Assembly: GCA_016845585.1 (NCBI GenBank)
Contig: JAERSO010000072.1
Location: forward strand, 1-61,566
Reading direction: 5' to 3'
Length of the DNA stretch: 61,566 bases
From: Acidimicrobiaceae bacterium
Lineage (GTDB): Bacteria > Actinomycetota > Acidimicrobiia > Acidimicrobiales > Aldehydirespiratoraceae
Positions 1 through 7,348 of this stretch are shown here, piece by piece. Every line of letters begins with the position of its first letter. The first letter of the stretch is position 1. Below the pieces are notes generated by a model. It was not told the DNA's origin. It saw only the letters and a list, made by a program, of their open reading frames with translations, and made no database searches. The translations under genes were made by a program, and so were the position numbers.

Positions 1-181
1 GGGCTGGTGGGTCGACCGCGAAACCGGACGAATCACCGATGGCGGCGCGTTCGGCACGCAGGTCTGGCTGGACCTCGAGGACGAGTACGGCGTCTACCTG
101 GTGGTCGAGGCCACGTCCGGGCAGGGCCAGGCCCTCAGCGCCAAGCTCTACGACATCATCGAGGATGCCGTCGTCGGCTGA
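1..181 (+). CDS. C-terminal end of a serine beta-lactamase-family hydrolase (5' truncated)
   Basis: Only the last 59 codons are present; the frame is open from base 2 and ends at TGA 179-181. The visible peptide has a G-W-W-V-D strand, a D-G-G-A-F-G-T turn, a strand of small and hydrophobic residues and a final helix. This is the typical end of class C beta-lactamase/DD-peptidase-like serine hydrolases (family knowledge). The SxxK and YxN catalytic motifs would lie before the window, so activity cannot be judged. It converges on the MttB-family gene with a hairpin between them. Family assignment rests on a short segment and is moderately sure. Confidence 0.6.
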   Translation, partial: GWWVDRETGRITDGGAFGTQVWLDLEDEYGVYLVVEATSGQGQALSAKLYDIIEDAVVG

Positions 182-195
182 CGGGATCGGCCCAG

Positions 196-217
196 ACCTG
201 TCCCCATCGGGACAGGT
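196..217. terminator. Hairpin between convergent genes
   Basis: A 9-bp perfect stem, ACCTGTCCC (196-204) with GGGACAGGT (209-217), has a 4-nt loop and is followed by GTCTGACCCC at 218-227. It lies 15 nt after one stop codon and 25 nt before the converging stop. There is no T tract on either strand. The GTCTGACCCC string links it loosely to the hairpin family at 27322, 39811, 41309, 51001 and 58680. It is probably a bidirectional terminator. Confidence 0.55.
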
Positions 218-241
218 GTCTGACCCCAGGTGTCCGAACTC

Positions 242-1795
242 TCAGGGGCTTCGGCGTTCTTTGACGACGATGTCGAAGGTGTCGCGGATGCGACGATCGA
301 TGTCGGCGGGAATGTGGTCAGGCCAGTGGGTGTCGAGCAGTTCCGTGGCACGCTCGTGGGCCACCTGCAGGGCATCCTTGCCGCCGGCATCGACCCAGTT
401 GTCGGGCGTCTCCCGGTCGGCGATGTCGGGGTAGATGTACTCGGTCTGCATCAACTCGAGGGTTTGCTGGGAGCCGAGGAAGTGACCGGGCCCGTTGACG
501 ACCTCTTCGATCACTGCGGAGGAGAGGCTCTCCTCGTTGACCTCGATGCCACGGACGGTGCGATTGATCGAGCCGAGCATGTCGTTGTCGATCACCAGGG
601 CTTCGAATGAGCAGCTGAGCAGCGAGCCGAGCATCCCCGAGGTCTCGTACACGAGGTTGGCCCCGGCGTGACCAGCGAGAGCGATGTTGAGGCCCTTCTC
701 ATACCCGGCCTGGTTGTCGGGAACCTTCGAATCACTCATCCCGGCAGCAACGCCTGAGGGAAGGCCGATCCAGTTGGCGAGCTGGGCAGCGGCTGCGTTG
801 AGCACCCCCTCCTCACCCGACCCCCCGCTCATCGCACCGGTGCGCAAGTCGGAGACGAACGGCCACAACCCCATGACGCATGGGTGACCGGGCGACATCA
901 GGTTGACCGTGGCCAGGCCGGCGAGACACTCGGCCAGCGCCTGCGCCAGCGACCCCGCCAGCGCCGCAGGTGACGTGGCTCCGGCCTGGCCCGCGGAGAG
1001 GAGGTTGATCGGCATGCCGCACTCGACCTGCGCGAGCATGCAACGAATCGACTCCTCGGCGAATCGCAGCGGCGGCACGACGAACGTGTTGTTGGCGGCG
1101 ATGAACGGGCGCTTGCGGAATTCGCCCTCACCGCCGAGTGCCATGTCGAACATCGCGACCGTGTCGTAGACGTGGTCCTTCTCGAACCACGACGTGCCGG
1201 AAGGCTTGGTCGTGCCGGCCATCGTGGCGTACGCCGTGTTGAGATCGAGCTCGCGTGCGTCTTCGCGGTCACGGGCCACGACGGTGCGTACGTAGAAGTG
1301 GATGTTGTCGAGCGCGTCGACCAGCCGTCCGCAGTCGTAGACGTCATCGCCGGTCGAGTGGCGGAACGTGTTGGTGGCGTAGTCGTGCATCAGCACCGCA
1401 GCACCACCGGTGCCGAAGTGCACCCGATCGCCGCCCACGGTGATCGAGTTCGAATCGTCCCAGCCGTGCCACACCCATCCCGTGGCGGCGGTCTGGATGG
1501 CGTTCTCCACGATCGCCTTCGGGTAGTGGAGACGACCGGCGTCGTCCATCCACCCCCCGGCATCGGTGACGACCTCCACGAACTCGGGGATCGGTGAACC
1601 CATCCCCAGGCGTTCGAGCAGATCGATCGCCGCGTCGTACACCTGCTGCATGTCGGCTTCGGTCAGTGGTTTGAACAGTCCGCCGGGCAGGCCCGGGCGA
1701 ACCGGGCGAGCATCGACGTGAAGTGGTGCCTGGCGGGCGGCGATGCGTCCCGACCGGCCACCGGTACGGCGGCGGCGTGGCTCTTCCTCGGTCAT
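242..1795 (-). CDS. MttB-family (non-pyrrolysine) trimethylamine/betaine methyltransferase
   Basis: A 517-residue protein of the MttB family: TIM-barrel methyltransferases that move a methyl group from a methylated amine to a corrinoid protein. True trimethylamine MttB needs pyrrolysine at an in-frame amber codon. Here the frame is uninterrupted at normal family length, so it belongs to the non-Pyl branch, of which some members (MtgB) use glycine betaine. The start ATG at 1795 is preceded by a GGGGAGG ribosome site. It follows the dehydrogenase at 1826-4264 with a 30-nt gap, so the two are probably one transcript. No corrinoid protein or activating enzyme is visible. The substrate is inferred from context only. 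Confidence 0.85.
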   Translation of the reverse strand: MTEEEPRRRRTGGRSGRIAARQAPLHVDARPVRPGLPGGLFKPLTEADMQQVYDAAIDLLERLGMGSPIPEFVEVVTDAGGWMDDAGRLHYPKAIVENAIQTAATGWVWHGWDDSNSITVGGDRVHFGTGGAAVLMHDYATNTFRHSTGDDVYDCGRLVDALDNIHFYVRTVVARDREDARELDLNTAYATMAGTTKPSGTSWFEKDHVYDTVAMFDMALGGEGEFRKRPFIAANNTFVVPPLRFAEESIRCMLAQVECGMPINLLSAGQAGATSPAALAGSLAQALAECLAGLATVNLMSPGHPCVMGLWPFVSDLRTGAMSGGSGEEGVLNAAAAQLANWIGLPSGVAAGMSDSKVPDNQAGYEKGLNIALAGHAGANLVYETSGMLGSLLSCSFEALVIDNDMLGSINRTVRGIEVNEESLSSAVIEEVVNGPGHFLGSQQTLELMQTEYIYPDIADRETPDNWVDAGGKDALQVAHERATELLDTHWPDHIPADIDRRIRDTFDIVVKERRSP

Positions 1796-1825
1796 CTCAG
1801 CCTCCCCTTGGCTCGAAATCGATGC

Positions 1826-4264
1826 TCAGGCCCGGATGGCTTCGTTGTTCGGGTCGTAGGCCGGTTCGGCGAGCACCGTGGCGGTGCGACGAACCCCGAG
1901 CATGTCGACCTCGAACGTCGATCCCGGGGCCTCGTACTCCGGCGCGACGAAGACGAAGCCGAGACTCTTGCCCACCGCGTGGCCGAACGCCCCGGAACCA
2001 CCGATACCCATCACGCTGCCGTCGGCGCCGTAGGCCGGTTCGTTGCCCCGCATGTCGCTCTCGCCCTCACTGATCTCGCAGTAGACGAGCACCATGCTGA
2101 GCGGCTCGGCCTGGTCACGACGGGCAACGGTGGCTTCCTTGCCGATGAAGTCGCCGTCGAAGTCGACGAAGCGCTGGATCCGGGTCTCGATCGGGGTCAG
2201 CTCGGTGGTGAGCTCGCTCCCCCATGCCTTGTAGCCCTTCTCGACACGCATGGAGTTCATCGCATAGGAACCGAAATGCACCATGCCGTGCGGCTCCCCG
2301 GCGGCGACCAGGGCCTCGTAGAGCGGCAGCATCTGGTCCATCGGAACGTGAAGTTCCCAGCCGAGCTCACCGACATAGCTGACGCGCAGCGCCTTGACCG
2401 GTACGCCGGCGACGTCGATCTCCTTGGCGGTGAGCCAACGGAACGATGCATTCGTGAGATCGGCATCCGTCAGACCCTCGAGCACATCACGGGACTTGGG
2501 ACCCGTCACGGCGATGATGCCGTGACCGTCGGTCACATCGGTGACCGTGACGTCCTCACCCTCGAGAATGTGGTCGTTGAGCCAGTCCTCATCATGGGTG
2601 GTGCCCATGATCGCCGAGTTCAGGTAGTAGCGATTCTCGCCGAGTCGGGTGATCGTCATCTCGCACTCGATGCCACCGAGTTCGGTCAGCATGTGGACGA
2701 GTCGCATGCCGCCGTCCTTGCCCGGGATCTTGTTCGCCGACACCCGATCCAGGAGCGCTGCTGCATCAGCGCCGGTGACGTCGAACTTGGCGAACGCCGT
2801 GAGATCGGCGATACCGACCCGCTCACGAGTGCCTCTGACTTCCTCGGCGACGATCGGGAAGGCGTTGGACCGCAGGAAGGTGTGCTGCTCTGCCTCGCCG
2901 TAGTACTGAGGACGTTCCCAGCCGTAGACCTCTTCCCATTGCGCACCCTTGGCGTCGAGGGCGTCGTGCAGCGGGTTGGTCTTCTGCTTGCGAGCGGCCG
3001 GATGATGCTCGCCGGGAGGGCGAGTGGCGTACATGAGGTGGTATTCCTCGATCGCCTTGTCGACGGCGAACACACTCTTCGGGCCGGTGTGGGTGCCGAA
3101 GCGGCGAGGATCCATGCCCCGCACATTGATCTCGGTCTGGCCGTGCACCATCCACTGGGCGAGGTACTTGCCGGCACCCGGTCCCTGGGTGATGCCGATC
3201 GAGGCGCCGTTGCAGTGCCAATAGTTGCGCATGCCCGGTGCTGGACCCATGAGGTAGCCGGAGTCGGGTGTGTGCGTGATCGGACCCGACACGACCTTCT
3301 TGATACCGACGTCGGCCCATGCAGGCACCCGGTCCAGGGAGTCCATCAGACAATCGGCGATGACGTCCATGTCCGGTGCGGTCAGGTAGAAGTCGAGGTT
3401 CCAGTCGATGCCGTCGACACCGTAGGTCTGCGCATTGGCCGTCTCGTACGGACCGATGAGGATGCCGTCGATCTCGCGCCGGTAGTACGACGACGAACGG
3501 GGGTCGCGGGTGACGGGCGGCTCGAAGCCGAGATCGATCATGGCCTGGAGTGGCTCGGTGATGATGTACTGATGGATCACCGACACGATCGGTACGTCGA
3601 GTCCGACCATGGCGCCGAGTTGCGGGGCGTAGTGCCCCGCAGCGTTCACGACGTGTTCGGCGACGATCGTGCCCTTCTCGGTGATGACCTCCCACATGCC
3701 ATCGGCGCGCTGGTTCATGTCGATCACGCGGTTGTTGCGTGACACGGTGGCGCCGAGCTGACGGGCGCCCTTGGCCATGGCGTTGGTCGAGCCCGTCGGG
3801 TCGGCCCAGCCGTCGTTCGGGGTGTAGAGCGCGGTCTGGACGTCGTCGATGTTCTCGAAGAGCGGGTTGAGTTCCTTGATCTCCTTGTGACCCACGATGT
3901 GGCTCTCGTAACCCAGCTGATTCAGCTGGGCGTGCACCTGGCGATGCCAGAGCACGTCGTTGTCGGAGATGGCGAAGCGAAGGGCGCCACAACCATGCCA
4001 GCCGGCGGACAGCCCCGTCTCCTCCTCGATCACCGGGTAGAGCGAGATCGCCTCCTGGTGGACCTTTGCCATGTTGAGATCGCCGATGAAGTTCGGGACG
4101 AGCCCGGCCGCGTGCCATGTCGAACCGGAGGTGAGCTCACCCTTCTCGACGAGGACCGTGTCGGTCCATCCCTCGTGGGCCAGGAAGTAGAGCAGGCCCA
4201 CGCCCATCGCTCCACCACCGATGATCACGCACCGCGTGCTTTCGGGTAGATCCGTCGCAGCCAT
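1826..4264 (-). CDS. Dimethylglycine/sarcosine dehydrogenase-like FAD oxidoreductase with GcvT domain
   Basis: An 812-residue protein in the layout of dimethylglycine and sarcosine dehydrogenases: N-terminal Rossmann FAD domain (IGGGAMG), middle FAD-oxidoreductase domain near 375-430, then an aminomethyltransferase (GcvT) domain and its C-terminal barrel. The W-H-A-A-G motif near residue 46 holds the histidine that carries covalent FAD in this family. The enzyme would remove an N-methyl group and pass formaldehyde to tetrahydrofolate. I start at ATG 4264 because GGGGAAG lies 6 nt upstream; an in-frame TTG at 4276 lies inside that site. It is divergent from the IclR regulator and precedes the MttB-family gene. 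The exact substrate cannot be read from sequence. Confidence 0.88.
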   Translation of the reverse strand: MAATDLPESTRCVIIGGGAMGVGLLYFLAHEGWTDTVLVEKGELTSGSTWHAAGLVPNFIGDLNMAKVHQEAISLYPVIEEETGLSAGWHGCGALRFAISDNDVLWHRQVHAQLNQLGYESHIVGHKEIKELNPLFENIDDVQTALYTPNDGWADPTGSTNAMAKGARQLGATVSRNNRVIDMNQRADGMWEVITEKGTIVAEHVVNAAGHYAPQLGAMVGLDVPIVSVIHQYIITEPLQAMIDLGFEPPVTRDPRSSSYYRREIDGILIGPYETANAQTYGVDGIDWNLDFYLTAPDMDVIADCLMDSLDRVPAWADVGIKKVVSGPITHTPDSGYLMGPAPGMRNYWHCNGASIGITQGPGAGKYLAQWMVHGQTEINVRGMDPRRFGTHTGPKSVFAVDKAIEEYHLMYATRPPGEHHPAARKQKTNPLHDALDAKGAQWEEVYGWERPQYYGEAEQHTFLRSNAFPIVAEEVRGTRERVGIADLTAFAKFDVTGADAAALLDRVSANKIPGKDGGMRLVHMLTELGGIECEMTITRLGENRYYLNSAIMGTTHDEDWLNDHILEGEDVTVTDVTDGHGIIAVTGPKSRDVLEGLTDADLTNASFRWLTAKEIDVAGVPVKALRVSYVGELGWELHVPMDQMLPLYEALVAAGEPHGMVHFGSYAMNSMRVEKGYKAWGSELTTELTPIETRIQRFVDFDGDFIGKEATVARRDQAEPLSMVLVYCEISEGESDMRGNEPAYGADGSVMGIGGSGAFGHAVGKSLGFVFVAPEYEAPGSTFEVDMLGVRRTATVLAEPAYDPNNEAIRA

Positions 4265-4303
4265 CTGCTTCCCCAAGCCTGTTGATTGCCCAGTACCGGG
4301 TAT

Positions 4304-4320
4304 GTTCCACTCAGTGGAAC
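4304..4320. promoter_or_regulatory. Palindromic operator for the IclR regulator, with a degenerate second copy
   Basis: GTTCCACTCAGTGGAAC is a 17-bp inverted repeat with perfect 7-bp arms and a 3-bp centre. It lies midway between the divergent dehydrogenase and IclR genes. TTCCA/TGGAA half-sites are usual for IclR-family operators. Directly abutting it, 4321-4337 repeats the pattern GTTCC-N2-TCAGTG without a matching right arm, and this runs toward a possible -10 box TAGTCT (4339-4344). Both promoters would be covered, which suggests autoregulation plus control of the demethylation genes. Confidence 0.75.
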
Positions 4321-4354
4321 GTTCCGATCAGTGACTGATAGTCTATCCAACAGG

Positions 4355-5095
4355 ATGCAATCCATCGAGCGGACCTTCGCCATTCTTCGAGCACTCGCCC
4401 ACGGACAGGAGCGAGCCGGAATCTCCGAGATCGCCCGCCGAGCCGACCTCCCCAAGAGCACGACCTCCCGGATCCTCGCCAGCCTCGAGGCCCTCGGAAT
4501 GGTGGAACGTCTCGGCGAGCGCTACGGGCTCGGGTCGAGCCTTGCTGCGCTCACGACCGCGGCGGCACCGGTCGGGTCACTGCGCGAGATGGCCAGGCCC
4601 GAACTCGCAGAACTCGCCGACCTTCTCGGCGAGAACGCGTCGCTCGTGGTCGACGACGGCGACGAAGTCCTCTACATCGACACCGCAACACCGACCGAGG
4701 TCGCGGTCCAGGTGCAGGACTGGACCGGCGAGCGACTTCCCTACCATGCCGCGGCCGGCGGACTGGCGCTCATGTCGGCCTGGGAGCAGAGCCGCCGCGA
4801 CCACCTGGTGGAAGCCGGTCTGCCCGGATTCACCGAACGCACCGCCACATCACGACAAGCGCTCGACACGAAGATGAGCGAACTCGCGAAGACCGGTGTG
4901 GTGTGGACCATGCAGGAGTTCGCCGAGGACGTGAACGGGATCGGCGCCCCGATCGCCGGTCCGACCGGCGAGTACGTCGGCGCGATCAACGTCTACGGCC
5001 CCACCTACCGCTTCCCGGGCGAGCTCGACGCCGGCCATGTGGCCGAGGCGCTCGTCGATGCCTGTGGTCGGATCACGGCCCGCCTCTCCGACTGA
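4355..5095 (+). CDS. IclR-family transcriptional regulator
   Basis: A 246-residue protein with an N-terminal winged helix (repeated-helix pattern ISEIARRADLPKSTTSRIL, about residues 21-39) and a C-terminal effector domain of the IclR type ending in the conserved segment around G-A-P-I-A-G-P-T-G-E-Y. I start at ATG 4355 (M-Q-S-I-E-R-T-F); an in-frame ATG at 4286 would place the operator inside the coding region and adds nothing conserved. A TAGTCT box lies 10 nt upstream, so the leader is very short. The divergent position and the palindrome at 4304 suggest it controls the dehydrogenase-MttB operon. The effector is unknown, perhaps a methylated amine. Confidence 0.88.
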   Translation: MQSIERTFAILRALAHGQERAGISEIARRADLPKSTTSRILASLEALGMVERLGERYGLGSSLAALTTAAAPVGSLREMARPELAELADLLGENASLVVDDGDEVLYIDTATPTEVAVQVQDWTGERLPYHAAAGGLALMSAWEQSRRDHLVEAGLPGFTERTATSRQALDTKMSELAKTGVVWTMQEFAEDVNGIGAPIAGPTGEYVGAINVYGPTYRFPGELDAGHVAEALVDACGRITARLSD

Positions 5096-5134
5096 GCACA
5101 CTGTCGCACCGCGATCAACCGACGAGTCGCTGAT

Positions 5135-6367
5135 CTACCCGGGCGTCCAGAACGCCACATCACCATCGCTGATTCGCGTGGCGGCGCCATCGCCGACACG
5201 GTGGATGTAGATGCCGGTCTCCCCCGCCTCGTCGATCCCGGCGTAGACGATCGCGTCACTCTGGGGCGACCGCACACGCGGCGACTCGACGAACTGCCAC
5301 GAGAAGAAGACGTAATCCCTGAAGAAGACGGGCGACGGCAGCCAGCTCCCGAGCGGTTCACTCACGTCGTCGGTCCAGACGACCCACTCGAATCCCTGCT
5401 CCGCCGACACATGCAGAAGGGCCAGCCGTTCACCGTCCGGTGACCACTCAGCCCAGAACGTGGGCAACGCGGAGACCAGAGTCCGTTCGCCCGATTCGAG
5501 GTCGATCAGTTCAGTGGGCGCAGAGGAGTCCTGAACCGGGTTGGCGATGTCGATCTCCGCACCGGGTCCCGGCCCCGACATGCCGTGGGCGAGCAGTGCT
5601 CTCGACCCGTCGGGTGAGACCACGATGCCGGCGGAGCCCGCGACCGGGCCGAGGTCTCGCTTCGATGCGGTGTCGACATCGATTCGGATCAGCCGAGCAT
5701 CACCCTCTCGATCGGCCACGATCAGCGCATCGCGAGTCCCAGGGACCCAGGCGGGCGCCAGGAACGACTGACCGGGCGCGCCCAGCGGTTCACGCGTGGC
5801 CAGGTCGGCGACGTCGCGGACCAGTTCGAGCTCACCGTCGCGATGAACGAGGAGATCGTCACCGTTCGGCTCCCAGGCGAGGTAGAAGCTGCCGGCATCG
5901 AGCGAGCCGGCCGACAGCGGCGTCCCATCCGGCCGGAGGATGTCGAGTGTGGTGCCGACGGGGCCAGGGCCCAGCGCCGCGATCGCGGACCCGTCGCCGC
6001 TCCACGAGAAGAAGAAGTAGTTGCGTCGTGCATCAACGGAGGTGGAGGTCTCCTCCACCACGTCGAACACGCGAACCCGGGGGGCGTTTCCGAGGTCGAT
6101 CGATGCGACGCGGCGGCCATCGCGTGACCACGTCGGTTGCCGTAACAGCGCGCCCTCCGGCGTGGCCAGGAGCTCGGCACCCTCGGGGGTGATCAGAACC
6201 CCGGAAGCGTCACCACCGACCGCGATGGCATCCAGACCATCGAACACCGTCGAGGTCGGCCCGGGGATCTCCAGATCCTCGGGGGCGATCTGGGTGCATC
6301 CCGCGGCAAGAGGGACGAGGAGCGCGAGCGACCGAAACGAGATGGTCATCGAGGCGGCCCAGCGCAT
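5135..6367 (-). CDS. Predicted lipoprotein with beta-propeller (TolB/WD40-like) repeats
   Basis: A 410-residue protein with a hydrophobic signal segment ending in the lipobox L-A-A-G-C (Cys24), so it is probably anchored on the outer face of the membrane. The rest contains repeated blocks of the type W-S-P-D-G-x-R and V-S-P-D-G-S, as in TolB/DPP-IV-type propellers, with about six blades. The start at ATG 6367 fits a TACCTT box ending 6 nt upstream on the minus strand; ATG 6349 would give a shorter signal peptide but has no ribosome site. It converges with the IclR gene. Its function is unknown; such proteins usually bind ligands or other proteins. Confidence 0.7.
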   Translation of the reverse strand: MRWAASMTISFRSLALLVPLAAGCTQIAPEDLEIPGPTSTVFDGLDAIAVGGDASGVLITPEGAELLATPEGALLRQPTWSRDGRRVASIDLGNAPRVRVFDVVEETSTSVDARRNYFFFSWSGDGSAIAALGPGPVGTTLDILRPDGTPLSAGSLDAGSFYLAWEPNGDDLLVHRDGELELVRDVADLATREPLGAPGQSFLAPAWVPGTRDALIVADREGDARLIRIDVDTASKRDLGPVAGSAGIVVSPDGSRALLAHGMSGPGPGAEIDIANPVQDSSAPTELIDLESGERTLVSALPTFWAEWSPDGERLALLHVSAEQGFEWVVWTDDVSEPLGSWLPSPVFFRDYVFFSWQFVESPRVRSPQSDAIVYAGIDEAGETGIYIHRVGDGAATRISDGDVAFWTPG

Positions 6368-6373
6368 CGTCAG

Positions 6374-6379
6374 AAGGTA
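6374..6379 (-). promoter_or_regulatory. -10-like box for the lipoprotein gene (leaderless)
   Basis: TACCTT on the minus strand, 6 nt before ATG 6367. It matches the TANNNT pattern seen before many starts in this window and decides the start. Confidence 0.5.
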
Positions 6380-6497
6380 TCGCCCTCGCCCCGACTACCG
6401 GGCCCGGCGATTGGGACCTCAGACCCTGCCCCCGACCCGGAGGTCATTGCACGATGAATGTGGCCGGGCCGATCGTCTCCGGCCACAGGAGGTTGCC

Positions 6498-7328
6498 ATG
6501 TTCACCGAAGTGATCGTGCCCGTCGACGGCTCCGACGAGTCGGCCCGAGCTCTTGGCCCCGCGAGTGCGGTCGCCCACTATCTGGGTATCCCCATGAATG
6601 CGGTCGCCTTCCTCCTGCCCCCCGACGTTCCTGAGGACCTGTCCGACACGATCTTCGCTCAGATGACCGATCTCGGTGAGGTGGAGCGCTCCGTCGACGT
6701 CATGGAACTCACGGGGCCGGTCGCATCTGATCTCTGGGACTATGTGGCCCGAAAGACCAACCCGATCGTCGTGATGAGCACCCATGGGCGCGGCCGGTCG
6801 GCTGCCGTCGTCGGCAGCGTCGCCGAGGAATACCTCACCAAGTCGCACCGCGCGGTGCTTCTCGTGGGCCCCAAGTGCGTGTCGGGGCGCTTCCGCCTTC
6901 ACGGGCCGATGATCGTCGCCGCACAGGAGGACTCCTTCGGTGATGCTGCGCTCGCGCTTGCCGCGGAGGCCATCGACACCTTCGACTTCGAACCACAGGT
7001 CGTCAATGTGCTCGACCTCGTCTCGACACGCAAGATGGAGAAGGCCCGAGCCGGCGCCGGCGGTTACGACCTACCACCCGACTCGGTCGGCGCCCATCGA
7101 CTCGCCAACGAACTCGAGCGGGCCACCGGCCTGGCCGGCATCGACTACCGGGTCCTGCACTCGAATCACCCGGGTCAGGCGATCGCCGAGCGCGCCGGCG
7201 AGGTCTCGGCGTCCCTGATCGTGATGGCCACCCACGGGCGCACCGGAATGGACCGCTTCACAAAGGGCAGTTGCACGGCAGATGTCGTGGCCGACGCCAC
7301 GTGCCCTGTGCTTGCGGTGTCGCCCTGA
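6498..7328 (+). CDS. Tandem-domain universal stress protein
   Basis: A 276-residue cytoplasmic protein made of two UspA domains. The first starts with V-I-V-P-V-D-G-S and ends with S-T-H-G-R-G-R then G-S-V-A-E. The second starts at about residue 138 and ends with A-T-H-G-R-T-G-M-D-R-F-T-K-G-S, which matches the nucleotide-binding loop G-x9-G-S. In domain 1 the spacing between the glycines is one residue short, so the second domain is the likelier ATP binder. ATG 6498 is preceded by AGGAGG with a 5-nt gap, one of the clearest ribosome sites here. Such proteins usually act in survival under starvation or redox stress. Confidence 0.9.
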   Translation: MFTEVIVPVDGSDESARALGPASAVAHYLGIPMNAVAFLLPPDVPEDLSDTIFAQMTDLGEVERSVDVMELTGPVASDLWDYVARKTNPIVVMSTHGRGRSAAVVGSVAEEYLTKSHRAVLLVGPKCVSGRFRLHGPMIVAAQEDSFGDAALALAAEAIDTFDFEPQVVNVLDLVSTRKMEKARAGAGGYDLPPDSVGAHRLANELERATGLAGIDYRVLHSNHPGQAIAERAGEVSASLIVMATHGRTGMDRFTKGSCTADVVADATCPVLAVSP

Positions 7329-7348
7329 GATCCCGTCGAGAAGCTCGC

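Noticed and set aside
242-1795. Pyrrolysine-type trimethylamine methyltransferase
   Set aside because: No in-frame amber codon interrupts the gene and it has full family length, so it is a non-Pyl member.
1718-3742. Long open frame opposite the first dehydrogenase gene (674 codons)
   Set aside because: Antisense frame in high-GC DNA, rich in Arg/His/Asp without any domain; the minus-strand gene has all family motifs. The same holds for the long plus-strand frames at 10734-13040 and 13242-15362 opposite smc.
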